In this document: piece after piece, positions 25,115-38,047 of the stretch
Layout: each line of letters starts with the position of its first letter
How positions within the stretch are numbered: position 1 is the first letter of the stretch
NCBI GenBank assembly: GCA_018894105.1
Contig: CM032119.1
Span: forward strand, 20,105,246 to 20,169,245
Direction of reading: 5' to 3'
DNA from: Jacaranda mimosifolia
Taxonomy: Eukaryota > Streptophyta > Magnoliopsida > Lamiales > Bignoniaceae
Length of the DNA: 64,000 nt
Position numbers and translations under genes: made by a program
Notes under the pieces: model-generated
Told to the model about the DNA's origin: nothing
What the model saw: only the letters and a program-made list of their open reading frames with translations
Database searches by the model: none

Positions 25115-27279
25115 TGAAGGCACATGTAGCACTAGGATCCAATAATAAAAACTTTAAAAACTGAAATAAACTAGGCTACACATGCTAAAAAGGATCCTAG
25201 CATGCTCATGATTTAGATTTGGATGGAGAATTACCTTGATTAGCAAAAATCCAAAGGAATGATGAAGAACAGTTCTTCAATCCATAAACTGCCACACAAC
25301 GGCACATAGGATTGGATGCAACTTTTGCCCAATCCAAACTTCTCCAAAAATTCCGAAAAACTTACGGCAGCTTTTCAACTCCTTGATGAAGCTACTATAA
25401 AAAATTCAGCTCAAAAAATCTCAGGGAAGTGCCAGAAAAAAAATCACCAAGCGGATTGTTCCGACAATGGATCTCCAAAAGCAAGCAATCCAATTGTCTT
25501 ACAAGTAACAATATGATCCACACACTAATGCTAGATCCTAATCTCCTTAATATCAACTGGAAAATAAAAAGGAGATTTGTAGAGATGAAGGCTTGATTTG
25601 AGGTAGGAGAAGAAGAGAACAAGTAAACCTTCAACACATGAAGCAACACTTGAGATTTGAAGGAAAAATGTGAGAGAATCTAATTCTTCACATGGAACAT
25701 GAATTGGCTACCCCTCTCTCCCTCTATATCTATATATAGAGTAAGGATGGTGTGATGCCAAGGCGGCAACACAACTTCCTCAAGGGGGACCGCCAACATG
25801 CCTTGCAAGTTGGCAAGTTGCAATTCAAATGTAAATTTTAAATTTGTGTGTATTTCAATTTCATTTTGAATCTAATTTCAAATTAATTAAAATGCCATAC
25901 CAAATGAACCTTTCATTTGAATTTTCCCCCAAAAATGGATTTCTCTCATTAATTAAATTAATAAATTAAACACTTTAATTTAATTAATTAACATTTGACT
26001 TAACTCATTAGTCAATTAGTTTCACTCTTTAAGCTAGTCCTAGTTAACTTAACTCTTTACGCTAACTTGACCAATTGATGGTCATGTTGCACCAAATAAT
26101 TAACTCCTTAATTATTGGTCTAATTTAACTCCGTAAAATAGTTGATCAATTTAACAATTAAATTGATCATGCAAAAATGACCTCAATTTTTCACCAACCT
26201 CAAATTGGTCCATAAGGAATATTTTTCTAACACTTAGAAAAATTCCATCATCAAGTAGGAAATGCAATTGGCTTCGTCACTTTGGAATATCAAATACTCA
26301 CTTTAGTTTAAACTCTTTTAAACTAATTGACTCAATTCAATTAATCTCTACTAATCGAAGAGTACCCAATCTCCATGGTCGATGTCCAACCTCAAGCCAA
26401 TGGAGCCCAACTAATTGGCCAAAATAAATGCTTTTGGAGAACCATTCTAGCTCTGTGTGTGCCATACAAATACTATCCTTCTATCTCCTATATCTTGAAA
26501 GAGGCCTGGGGCACAATATTTGTTGGCTCCCTAATAGCCTTGATACTATGTCTCTATTCTCAATGTTCGATTCCCTTCATGACCTCATATTTGAAAAACT
26601 TCTTTTTCAAATTGTCATACTACCTTGCGTAAGGATTTCATGGAATCAATCATTATAGAATACATAGAAGATGTACTTGCCCTTCACAATGACAAGGAGT
26701 CAAATCCTATCTTAGATCTCATAAACTTCCATGTCTAAGTAGCTCTTGCCCAATCTCCACCCAAACAACCCGCTACGTGGCTAGGGACGAGTCAAAGCAT
26801 GAGGACTTAAACATAAGGTTACAATAGATCCTCAGGTCAAAGGACTAATTATATTACGGCTATCTAGTGGATTTTTCAAGCGAGCCTTCAGTGCCTTGTT
26901 CTCTAACAAGTACCTATTAAAATGCACTCATATCTTATATGACATTGCTCATGAAATGGAACAACATCCAACTCCTTGGATTAATGCATTATTAGTGCAA
27001 GTCGATTCGAATTTTAGATGCCCTTGTTCTCATAAGATCCTATGAGTTGGAAGTATTCAAGATCACGACCGTGTAAGACTTGTTTCATGATCACCACCTA
27101 GTACATGACCAACTCCCATAGTCTTGTGTGATCTAACGGCTTCAACCAAATTCCAGTGAAGTAAATATGTGCATAAGATTAAGATGGCCATTGAAAGAAT
27201 ATCTTTCAATTAAGATTGTATCACAAGTGAAATAATTTACAACGCTAATCTAATTAGCTTGCGGGGTACTATTCCAATA
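25115..27279 (-). repeat. Element D 3' LTR
   Basis: It starts TGAAGGCACATGTAGC and ends CCAATA (mutated CCAACA) at 27279, followed by polypurine-tract complement. The palindrome-rich AT tract is near 25970-26180. Confidence 0.85.
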
Positions 27280-27296
27280 ATCTCCTACTTTCCCTA
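27280..27296 (-). other. Element D polypurine tract
   Basis: Complement reads AGGGAAAGTAGGAGAT, abutting the 3' LTR as in element B. Confidence 0.7.
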
Positions 27297-27299
27297 AGG

Positions 27300-28840
27300 C
27301 CAATTCCCCATAGTCTTAAGACCATCTTCTCAAGATGTCCTTCAAAGACCTGTTGTGGTAGGGGTTTAGTCAGTAGATCTATTATATTACCTTATGTGGC
27401 AACTCTCTCTACTCAGATGTCACCTCAATCAATGATCTCTCGAATCAAATGATATCACCTCAAAATGTGCGTGGACTACTGATGAGATCTTGTCACTTTA
27501 GCTTGTTCCACTACCCTATTGTTGTCACAAAAGACAACAACTGGCTCAACAATGCTAGGCACTACATCCAACGCTTGGATGAAGTTTATCATCTAAACAC
27601 CTTCCTTTGCACCCTTTGAAGCCATAATATATTCTGCCTTAGTGGTAGAATTGGTCGTGGTATCTTGTTTGAAGCTTTTCCAACTCACCGCGCTGTTATT
27701 GAGACAAAATATAAATTCAGAAGTGGACTTTAGGTCATCTACATTATATTGGTAACTAAAATCCAAAAACCCCTCAAGTTTCAATTCTCCATACCTGTAT
27801 ACTAAAAATAATTCCTTAGTCTTTCTCAAGTACTTAAGGATCATTTTAACAGCCATCCAATAACATTCACCCGGGTTGGATTGGAAATAACTCATAACAC
27901 TTAGAGCGTGTGCCACATTCGATCTCGTACATTCAACGGCATACATTATGCTCCCTATGGTGGACGCATAAGGTATGTAGGACATTCTTTATCTCTCGTC
28001 TCAGTCATACAATCCATAGACTTGGAGAGACGAATGCCATGTCCCAAAGAGAGGAATCCCCTCTTGGATTTTTCCATACTAAACCTCTTTAGTATATTGT
28101 CAATGTACGGGATTTGGGAAAGCCCTAGCATCCTTCTCAATCTATCTCTATAGATACGTATTCCTAATACGTAAGATGCTTCTCCTAAATCCTTTTAGGA
28201 GAATTGAGTAGATAACCACACCTTAGTACAACTCTAACATTTCTATCTCATTTTCAATGAGAAGAATATCATGGCATAAAGCACAATAAACTATATACTA
28301 CTCCCATTAGCTTTCTTATACACACAAGGTTCATAAACATTTTTGAAAAAGCCAAATGATTTGACTGTCATGTCAAAATAATGTTCCAACTTCGAGACGT
28401 CTGTTTAAGTCCATAGATGGATCTCTGGAGTTTGCAAACTTTTTGCTCACTCCCTTTGGATGTAAAACCTTGTGGTTGCTCCATGGAAATTTCTTCTTCA
28501 ATGTTTCCATTGAGGAAAGTGGTTTTCACATCTATTCGCCATATCTTATAGTCATAGTATGCTGCTAGGGCAAGTAAAATCTGACTAAACTTAAGCATTA
28601 TGACCAATGAAAAGGTTTCCTTAAAATCAATACCGGGTCTTTGAGTGTAACCTTTTGCCACTAATCATGCCTTAAAGGTCATAACCTTTCCATCGACTCC
28701 TAGCTTTCGCTTATAGATCTACTTACAACCAACAAGAATGATTTCTTATGGTAGATCTACCAAAGTCCATACTTTGTTGGAGTACATAGAGTCCATTTCG
28801 AATTTCATAGCATCAAGCCAATGTCCTGAGTCTATGTCCA
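27300..28840 (-). pseudogene. Element D reverse transcriptase and RNase H, broken
   Basis: RT N-terminal motifs lie at 28368-28661 (FKETFSL, WRIDVKTTFLNGNIEEE). The LGLSQIPYIDNI motif is at 27955-28140, and the RNase H block MSYIPYASTIGSIMYAVEC through TTNSTTKAEY is open at 27593-27985. The catalytic YVDD region near 28270 is frameshifted by a lost base. RNase H reads GFLDFSY at the first Asp and KAEY at the Glu position. Confidence 0.84.
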
Positions 28841-29049
28841 ACATAGCTTTCTTATAGGTCTTCAGATCACCATTCAATTAGCCCGTCTCATGAAGAAATT
28901 CGAACCTTTCGGGTTGTTTCTTGATTTGGTCCGACCTTCTCAGAGTTTGTGTGTAAAGCTCTTGTTGCTCATTTGTTTCCACCTCTTGTGGGATTTGTTG
29001 ATCATCTTAAGCTTCATCAAGTTCAACGACAACACCATTTCTATCTAAC

Positions 29050-30300
29050 AGAAATTATTTTTCCAAAAAGTGGGTGTTCATTGAGACAAATACCTTTTGT
29101 TCTGAGAGATCATAAAAGTAATAACTCAAAGACTCCCTTGGGTATCCCACAAACTTACATGAAGTAGATCTACTATCCAACTTGTCTCCCACTAACCATT
29201 GCACGTAATCGGGAGACCCCCAAACCTTAAGGTAATGGTAAAATGGTGCTTTGCCATACCATATCTCATGCGGTATTTTTGGCACCGACTTTGAGGGTAA
29301 TAAGTTTAGGACCCCCAAACCTTAAGGTAATGGTAAGAGGGTGCTTTTCCATACCATATCTCATGCGGTGTTTTTGGCACCGACTTTGAGAGTACTAAGT
29401 TTAGAAGCATCACCTCCATTTATAAGGTGTATCTCCAATAGGATATGGGCACATCAAAAAATCTCATCATGCAATGTACCATGTCCAACAAGGCACGGTT
29501 TGTCCTCTCAGCTACTCCATTATGTTGGGGTATGCTAGGTGGAGTCTATTGAGAGAGAGAGTCCTATTCTCTTTTAGATAACCTAAGAATTCAGTAGTTA
29601 AGTATTCTCCCCCTCGTTCTGATCAAAGAGCTTTAATACTAAGTTCTTTTTTCTTTTCTACTTTATTCATTTACTCTTTGAACTTTTCAAAGGCTTCAGA
29701 CTTGTACTTCATAAGACACACATATCCGAACCGACTATAATCATTGGTAAAGGTGATGAAGTATCAATAGCCTTCTCTCGCACTAACTCTTAGTGTGCCA
29801 CAAACATCCATATAGATCAAATCTAAAGGACCTATGGTGCGCTCTATTTGTCCTACAAAAAGAGTCTTGGTCATTTTTCCTTTTAAACAAGATTCACAAG
29901 TAAAAAGGTCCTCAATGCCACTAACATTTACTACTTTGAGAGCTTCTAACTTGTTTATCCTATTTCTAGAAATATGTCCAACTCTAGTATGCTAAATTAT
30001 GGCATCTTCTTGGTTATGTAATTTCCTTTTACTTGATTGAATGTGCATAAGTGAACGCTGGGAATCAAGTATGTACAATTCGTTATATAATGTACCTTGT
30101 GCAATTAAAGAACCATTCTTTAATGCCTTCAACATCCCATTCAATATTGAAAAATCAAATCCTTCAATATTAAGAACAAGAATAGAAATAGTATTTTTCA
30201 CAAGGTTAGGTACATAATAAATTGGATTAGTACAATGCAAGCACTCCCCAAGTCTAACTTGATTACATCTTGGACCATAGCAGCAACTCTTGCTCCATTT
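29050..30300 (-). pseudogene. Element D integrase and linker, broken by a 95-bp duplication
   Basis: Open piece 29055-29318 covers the integrase C-terminal part (PHEIWYGKAPFYHYLKVWGSP, KFVGYPRES). The pre-integrase segment is at 29992-30240 (SILVLNIEGFDFSILNGML, LYILDSQ). The catalytic core between them (29560-29830) is recognisable only in pieces. A tandem 95-bp duplication at 29215-29404 is not a multiple of three and shifts the frame. Confidence 0.8.
29215..29404. repeat. 95-bp tandem duplication inside integrase
   Basis: Units 29215-29309 and 29310-29404 both start GACCCCCAAACCTTAAGG and end AAGTTTAG, with a handful of differences. The elements here that retain the matching integrase stretch have one unit. 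Confidence 0.9.
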
Positions 30301-31268
30301 TCGAAGTGACGGATCATATCCCTTGCACGAAGACTTTTTCTTCTTTCCATACCTTATAACGAATTACATAGGTGAGAACCATATGCGGTATCAAATACCC
30401 ATGAAGAAGAATTACTGGTTAAGAGCACTTCAATAAAGTACATACCCTTCTCAAGTGTTGCAAGGTAAGCTTTGCAATTCCTTCGCCAATGCCTCTTTTC
30501 ACCACAATGGAAGAACTCACATCAGTTTTATTCTCTTTCTTCTTCTTCACTCTCCTTGAACCTTTCAAGGGTTGCTTCCCTTTGGAGAAAGAACCTTTCT
30601 TCCTTTTACCTTCTTTCTTAGGACCCCTAGGCCCCTTCGACTTTGAGGAAAAAGCAAGCATTAGAGGTCTTTCCTTTTTGACAATCGCCTCGGTGGTCAC
30701 AAGCATGTTCACCAATTCGTTGATCATGACCTCTTGCTTGGATATATTAAAGTTCACAACGAGTTGGTCAAACGAAGAGGGTAATGATTGTAGAATCAAA
30801 TCTACCTAGAGGTCATTGTCTATCACAACATTTAATTGTCCAAACTTCCCGATGAGTCCTATCATCTTAAGCCTATGCTCATGGATGCTTGAACCGTCAA
30901 CCATCGATGACCTAAAGAGCTCTCTGGACAAAGTGAACCTTTCATGTCTAGTTTTCACCATAAAACTCTTAAAGGTGCACAAGGATCTCACTTGCATGCT
31001 TCATATGCTCATGAGTCTTTTGGAAATCATTGGTTGTGCAAGCCATTATGAGGCATCTCGCTTGTAGATCATCTTCAACAAACTTGGTGAACAATTCACG
31101 CTCCTCATTAGTGGCATCATCACCCAATGTGTTCGGCAGACTTTGATCAAGGACATAGGTCCTCTTTTTGGAGTCAAGAATGATTTTGAGATTTCTTAAC
31201 CAAACATGAAAGTTTAGCCTAGCAAGTTTATTAGTTTCCAAAATAGTGTGAAGTGGATCCTTAGCCAT
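30301..31268 (-). pseudogene. Element D gag and protease, broken
   Basis: The start codon is the complement of 31266-31268. The open N-terminal part (30969-31268) begins MAKDPLHTILETNKL with WLRNLKII, the copia gag start. A second open part (30419-30799) has the SLPSSFDQLVVNF gag helix, then a very basic lysine-rich segment and a zinc-knuckle remnant. A shift at about 30800-31000 separates them. This is the best-preserved gag in the window. Confidence 0.82.
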
Positions 31269-31990
31269 TTTGTTTTGAAGATTTTAAAAATCTAAAAGAG
31301 GCGAAAAGAAGAGTATAAACATATGATTGAATATTGATATTTGAAAAAATATGTTCATGGTCTTTCAAGCATGTTTTCCTCCTACCATTTTATCAAATCC
31401 TTCACCCCCTAGAAGAATTCTGGAAATCATATTTTCTAGTGAGAATCAAGATCCCAAGGAATTAGAAGCGGACCCCCGTAACCGAGTACCATCCACAACC
31501 AATCGAAGGGTAAGCAACCTTTGCTAATTACATTACTATGGAACGCTTGATATATTTTGCCTCACTTTTCATATAGACCCAAGTGATTGTGTGACATCTA
31601 CATTACTAGGTGTTAAGTTGGACCTGCCAATCAAACTTTGACTTGAGATGGCGTCATGACATCCCCCGTAACTGAGTGCCAATGCATGGGCATTCTCAAA
31701 TCAAAGGTGCATCATATGCTAAGTATATGCTCACAACTTTCCTCCTAGGTATGACCCCTACGACAGAGTACCATCACACAAAATCGGTAGCATTGTTATG
31801 GCATATACTATTGGTAAAAGGCATGGATTAATTAAAACTCTTTTTAATTTATATCCATTTTGACTTAATATTGAGAGCAAGTGAAAAGTTTTTCTTACTT
31901 ACAAAGATCTCATCTTTTTTATCTTTTTATTTACGTTTTCTATATCCTAATCCATGCATAACATACATCAATAGATATGAAAAGCATAAA

Positions 31991-32580
31991 TTGCTCAAGT
32001 TACAAATTAGAAAGCATAAATTACAAATTGAGTTTGCAACTACTCCTATATTGAAGTTTTAGGGTGGTTTTATTGTTGATAAATTTGGTTTTCGGGGGTT
32101 TCAAACCTGAGCACCTCAGAATCCCATTTATTGCTCAAGTTGGTGAAATGACAAATCGAAGTAAGTCGGCTTTCTTCTTTTCTACTAAAGTGAAATCTTG
32201 CATTTTTTGCTCCCAAGGGTATTTGAACCTTAAGCTTTGTGGTCCTATTCTTGTTTTAATTATATGGAGTCAAAAGTGATTCAATTTTTCCATATGGACC
32301 CGATAGTGGAGGACAATTGCTGGGCCATTTTCGCTGCAATGAAATTAAGTTTAGGCTCAACAGTTGGATCATTGCTCTCAATTTCAATCTTTTGTATTAA
32401 CCTTTATTTCATGTAATTTTCTTTTCCATTTGGGAAGAAATTGAACTAAATATTATCTGTGACTAATTAGTTTTGGTCATGTTGTAAAGGAAGTAAGTAC
32501 TTCCTTATTTATGGTTTTGCTAAAAAACTTTGGACTTGTAATTTCCTACCTTGATTGCTAATATATATGGAACCTATTCC
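31991..32580. mobile_element. Unidentified insertion in the element D leader
   Basis: Elements B, C and F run continuously from AAAGC(T/A)TAAAT to AGTAAATGCACC, but here about 590 bases intervene. The left edge shows AAAGCATAAATT twice, 30 bases apart. No terminal inverted repeat, poly-A tail or recognisable coding is visible. It could be a small non-autonomous insertion or captured host sequence. Confidence 0.45.
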
Positions 32581-32931
32581 AAGTAAATACATCTAGCATG
32601 CTCCTAGGGTGGGATGACCATGAGCTTAACCAAGTGGTGCACTCAGAGCCATAGGTGCACCATCTAGTTGATTTTAAGTGGTTTGATTAAATTTAGCTAT
32701 TACATGAGTGTATCCCCATATATTCATGGGTCTTCTTTGGTCTCCATGCCTTCAATGGTCTTTTTTTATCCTTGTAAGATTTACATGGGAAAGAAATCCT
32801 CACTCCTAGTGATTTTACTCTCATAACATTTACAAGATAGAAATTAAGAGGCATGCAAGTCCCAATTTAATACAATCCATTTCAACAACTTGAAACAAAT
32901 AAAATTAATATTAAAGGTTCATGATCATCCC

Positions 32932-33043
32932 CATTCATTCATCATCCATTCAACGCTTAAATAAACAATAAATAAATCAAGAATTGACATTCATTCATCA
33001 TCCATTCAACACTTAAATGAACAATAAATAAATCAAGAATTGA
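32932..33043. repeat. 56-bp tandem duplication in the element D leader
   Basis: Units 32932-32987 and 32988-33043 begin CATTCATTCATCATCCATTC and differ at three positions. Confidence 0.88.
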
Positions 33044-33850
33044 CATTCGATTCCAACAATTAAATCCTTATCTCATAAACAATTAATTGGCCAAGCAAGA
33101 TAAAGCATAACAATTATGCCACCTTGTTAAAGATTAACTTTAACTAATTTTTAAAAGCAATCAAAAATGTCAAATATAATTTTGAGAACTTGCACAACAT
33201 TTATGCATCTATTATGTGTGATGCAAAACACTTTTGGTCACTTAAATGAGCCAAAAATTCAACCAAACTTATGCCAAAAAAAAACTAGGCCACTACCTGC
33301 CCAAGCTAGGCACGCGCCTAGTGCGCCCGCTACTCGGCCAATGACCGGCCAAGCAAGGCAGTGTGTTCTCTTTTCACTTCAGCACCGAGTTATATGAGTT
33401 TTGGCTAACTTTTGTGCACCAAAAAGTTTAAAACTCATTCTAAACATAAAATCACACAATATAGATGAAATTCCAGATTCAAAACACCTTTTAAAAATAG
33501 AAATTCAAGTGCTCAATCAGGCTTCCAAAAATAAGTTTAAGTAAGAATCGTATTCTTAAAAAATCTCCATCAAAACTCCAATCATATTGCATCTAATAAT
33601 GACCAAAACACCTTAAGGCCATTAACAATATGCTATATCAACATATAACATAATGTAATGCCAAATCAACATTCAACACTAGCATCTATGAATTAAAACA
33701 TGCTCAACATATGAATAATACATTAAAACACATACTAGCATAATTTCAATTTATCAATCAAGGAGCCACATAAAACATCATCCAAACACTCTAATCCATA
33801 GCAAGGATCAAGTATTTGGTAATTTTGATCCAACTCATAGCATGAATTAG

Positions 33851-33861
33851 GCTCTATACTA
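33851..33861 (-). other. Element D primer-binding site, decayed
   Basis: The complement reads TAGTATAGAGC, the initiator-Met site with one change and one base lost, two bases from the LTR end at 33864. Confidence 0.75.
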
Positions 33862-33863
33862 CT

Positions 33864-36123
33864 TGAAGTCACTTGTAGCCATACGATCTAATAATCAAAA
33901 CATCAAAAATGAAAATTATCTAGGCTACACATGATAACAAAGATTTAAACATGCCATTGATTCAGATTTAGATGGAGAATTCCTTATTTTGCTCAAAAAC
34001 CAAGGAAGCAAGAAAAAAGCCTTTCACGCTCAAAAACTATCTTCCAGCGGCACAATAGATTCCAACCAACTTTTGACCAGGAAAATAAACTCCAATTTGA
34101 GTGAAACATGAACCAAAATATCACCAACACCTTGATATACTTTTAATCCAAATGTCAGCTCAATCAGAACTCAACAAGACCTCCAAAGTTTGCTTAAAAA
34201 ATACTACTAGAAACAAGATCTCGAAAAGGCACAATAATCAAATTGCCTTGTCTCTAACGTCAAGATCCACACACCAATGCAACACCAATTCTCCTCAATA
34301 TCAGTTGGAGAATAAAGAGAAGAACATTCAAGGATGAAGGCTTGAATTGGAGGTTGGAGAAGAAGAGAAGTAAAGCTTCAACACATGATGCAACACTTGA
34401 AAATTTGAGGAAAAATTTGAGAGAATCTAATTCACATGAAATATGATGCCTTGAAACTCATTTGGCCACCCCTTTCTATATCAATTTATAGAGAGGGGAT
34501 GGTATGATGCCAAGGTGGTATCACACCTTCATCAAGAAGGGGGGACTGCCCACTTGCATTGCAAGTTGGCATGAATGTGACTTATGTGTGTATTTTGAAT
34601 TTCATTTTAAATATTCATTTCATCTTATGAAATGTCATCCAAATAAAATTCAATGTCACACCAAATGAACCTTTCATTTGAATTTTGCCTCCAAAATTAA
34701 TTCTCCATTTTAATTAAATTAAATTCCTTTAATTTAGTTAATCACCTTGACTTAACTCTTTAATTTAATTAGCTAATCTCCTTTAGCTAGTAATTGTTAA
34801 CTTAACCCTTTAAGTTAACTTGACCAATTGATAGTCATATGGCACCAAATAATTAACTCCTTAATTACTGATCTTAATTTAACTTTTTAAATTAATTAGA
34901 TCAATTTAACAATTAAATTGATCAAGCCAACTCAATCGGTCAATCCTCCAAAATCAGTCATGAGAGAATATTTGTAACTCTTAGAAAATTCTCTTTTATC
35001 GCCTAAGATATACAATTGGCTTTTGTGTGTGATCCATTAGGTTCTACCATTCATTGAACATAGGCTCACAACTTTTTGTGACTTTAGAATATCAAATATT
35101 CACTTTAGTTTAAACTCCTTTAAACTAATCGACTCAATTTAATTAATTTTCATGAATTGAAGAGTACCCAATCTCCATGGTCGATGTCCAATCTTAAGCC
35201 CATGGAGCCCAACTAGTTGGCAAAAATGAATGCTTTTGGAAAATAATTATAGCTCTGCGCGTGCCATACAAATATTGTTCTTCCATCTCCTATCTCCTAG
35301 AAGAGGCCTGGGGTACGATATTTGTCTACTCCCTAGTAGCTTTGATATTATGTTTTTATTCTTAATGTTCAATTTCCTTTATGACCTCATCTTTGGAAAA
35401 CTCCTTTTCCAAATTGTCATACTACATTGGGCAAGGATTTCTTACAATCGATCATTACAGAATACATAGGATATATACTCACCCTTTACAACGACGAAGA
35501 GTTGGATCCCATCTTGGATCTCAGAAACCTCCATGTCTAAGTAGCTCATACTCGATCTCCACCCAGACGATCCGCTATGTGGCTAGGGAAGAGTCAAAGC
35601 ATGAGGACCTAAACACAAGGATACAATGGATCCTCAGGTCAAAGGGCTAATTATATGCACTAGCATAAGCTGGAAAACTTGCCACTACAGACTTTCCACT
35701 ACAACTATCTAGTGGATTCTCTGGGTAGGTCTTCAGAGCCTTGTTCTCTAATAAGCACCCACTAACATACACCCATATCTTATATGGCATTGCTCATAAA
35801 ACAGAGCAACATCCAACTCCTTGGATTAATGTATTATTTGTGCAAGTCTATCCGAATCTTAGATGCCCTAGGTCTTATAAGATCCTACGACTTGGAAGTA
35901 TTTAAGATCACGATCGTATAAGACTTGTTTCATGATCACCACCTAGTGTGTAACTAAGTCCCGTAGTCTTGTGTGATCTAAAACTTCAACCAAATGCCAG
36001 TGAAGTAAATATGTGCATAAGATGAAGATGGCCATTTAAAGAACATCATTCAATCAAGATTGTATCACAAGTGAAATAGTTTACAACACCAATCTAATTG
36101 GCTTGCAGGAAACTATTCCCACA
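33864..36123 (-). repeat. Element D 5' LTR
   Basis: It starts TGAAGTCACTTGTAGCC and ends CCCACA near 36123. It shares the CTAGGCTACACATG segment with the left LTR of D. Directly to the right begins the interior of another minus-strand LTR. Confidence 0.82.
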
Positions 36124-38047
36124 TCAGAAAACGAAAAGGGTCTCTAGAAAAGCCTCCAAGTGACTACTAGAAATAAAGGAACTCCAAAGGCCAGCAATCC
36201 AATTATTTTGCCTCTAATGATAAAATCCACACACCAATACACAATCCTTTTATTCTCAATGTTAGCTGGAGATCAAGCAGAAGAAATGCAAGGATAAAGA
36301 CTTGTTTTGGAGGTATGAGATAAAGAAAAGCGAAGCTTCAACACATGAGGCAACAATTGGGAAATTTGAGGGAAATTGAGATAATCTAGTTCTTAGCTTG
36401 CAATTCACACATATGACCGTCCCCATAATACATAGGGAGGATGGTGTGATGCCAAGGCTTCCTCAAGTTTGGTGCCATTTAGCTTGCAAGTTGGCAAGCA
36501 TGTGAATTTTGTGTGCATTTGAATTTCATTTGGAATCTTCATTTTATCTCATGAAATGTCGTCCAAATAAATTCTAATGTCACACCAAATGAACATTTCA
36601 TTTGAATTTTCCCTCCAAAAATAATTCTTCATTTTAATTAAATTAAATACTTTAATTTAATTAATTATCCTTTGATTTAACTCCTAAGTCGATTTGCTTC
36701 ACCCTTTAAGCAAGACATTGTTAACTTAACCCTTAAGTGAACTTGACCAATTGATAGTCAAGTGGCACCAAATAATTAACTCCTTAATTAATTGGTCTTA
36801 ATTTAACTCTTTAAATTAATTAGATCAATTTAACAATTAAATTGATCAAGCAAAAAATGACTACAATCGTCTACCTCCAAAATCGATCATGAATGAATTT
36901 ATGTAACTCTTAGAGAATTTTCCTTCATCAAGTAGGATTTGCAATTGGCTTTTATGTGTAACCCATTAGATTCTACCATTCATTGGACATAAGCTCACAA
37001 CTCTTTGTGACTTATAGAATATCAAATATTCATATTAGTTTAAACTCCTTTAAACTAATGACTCAATTCGATTAGTCTCTATTAATTGAAGAGTATCTAA
37101 TATCTATGGTCGATGTCCAACCTCAAACCTATGGAGCCTAACTAATTGGCCGAAATGAATGCTTTTGGAGAACTATTCTAGCTCTCGCGTATCATACAAA
37201 TACAGTCATTCTATTTCTATCTCCCGAATGATTCCTAAGGTGAGATATTTGTCGGCTCCCTAATAGCCTTGATTCTATGTTTCTATTCCTAATGTTTGAT
37301 TCCTCTTTATGACCTCATCTTTGGAAAACTCCTTTTCCAAATTGTCATACTACCTTGCACAATAATTTCTTAGAATTGATCATTATAAAATACATAGGAG
37401 ATGTACTTGCCCTTCACAACGATGAGGAGTCAAATCTCATCCTGGATCTAAAAAACCTCTATGTCTAAGTAGCTTATACCCAATCTCTACCCAAACGAAC
37501 CGCTACGTGGTCAAGGAAGAGTCAAAGCATGAGGACTTAGACACAAGGCTACCATGGATCCTCAGGTCAAAGGACTAATTATATGCAATAGCATAAGCTG
37601 ATAAACTTGCCACTACCAAATTGGCTCTTCGGCTATCTAATAGATTCTCCAAGTAGCCTTTAGTGAACTTGTTCTCTAACAAGTACCCACTAACATACAC
37701 TCATATCTCATGTGGCCTTGCTCATGAAACGGAGCAATATCCAACCATTGGATTTATGCATTGTTAGTGCAAGTCTATCCAGATCTTAGATGTTCTATTG
37801 CATAAGATCCTACGACTTGGAAGACTTAAGATCACGACCATATAAGACTTGTTTCATGATCACCACCAACTGCGTGACCAAATCTTATAGTCATGTGTGA
37901 CCTAAGGGCTTCAACTAAATGGTAGTGAAGTAAATAAAAGCATGAGATGAAGATAGTCGTTTAATAAATATCATTCAATCAAGATTGTGTCACAAGTGAA
38001 ATAGTTTACATGACAATCTAATTGGTTTACGGGGCACTATTCCAACA
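36124..38047 (-). repeat. Copia LTR fragment lacking about 320 bases
   Basis: Minus-strand LTR from about 320 bases inside its TGAA end through to CCAACA at 38042-38047. It contains the hairpin tract at 36620-36850. It may be the LTR into which the right end of D inserted. Confidence 0.8.

Larger units (their letters stand above)
31269..33849 (-). other. Element D 5' leader with extra insertion
   Basis: The leader is about 2.6 kb, longer than in B, C or F. Four motif copies are at about 31469-31496, 31574-31600, 31656-31690 and 31751-31777; three read as GTACTC(G/T)GTTACGGGGGTC-like in element sense. A block of about 590 bases (31991-32580) is absent from the other leaders. A GC-rich island lies at 33288-33375. 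Confidence 0.68.
25115..36123 (-). mobile_element. Element D: large Ty1/copia element, degenerate
   Basis: Minus-strand element of about 11 kb with LTRs at 25115-27279 and 33864-36123, a primer-binding site, leader, gag-protease, integrase, RT-RNase H and polypurine tract. The two LTR ends belong to one subfamily but are much diverged, so it is old. The flanking 5-mers (TCTTA left, TCAGA right) do not match well, and the flanking LTR pieces point in opposite directions, so the two ends may have been rearranged. The leader carries an extra insertion of about 590 bases and a 56-bp duplication. Confidence 0.75.

Noticed and set aside
32090..32220. Possible tRNA-like B boxes (GGGTTTCAAACC, and GGTTCAAATACC on the other strand)
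   Set aside because: No matching A box at the right distance and no cloverleaf; not called as tRNA or SINE.
25110..36128. TCTTA/TCAGA as the target duplication of element D
   Set aside because: Only three of five bases agree and the flanking LTR pieces have opposite orientation, so it cannot be claimed.
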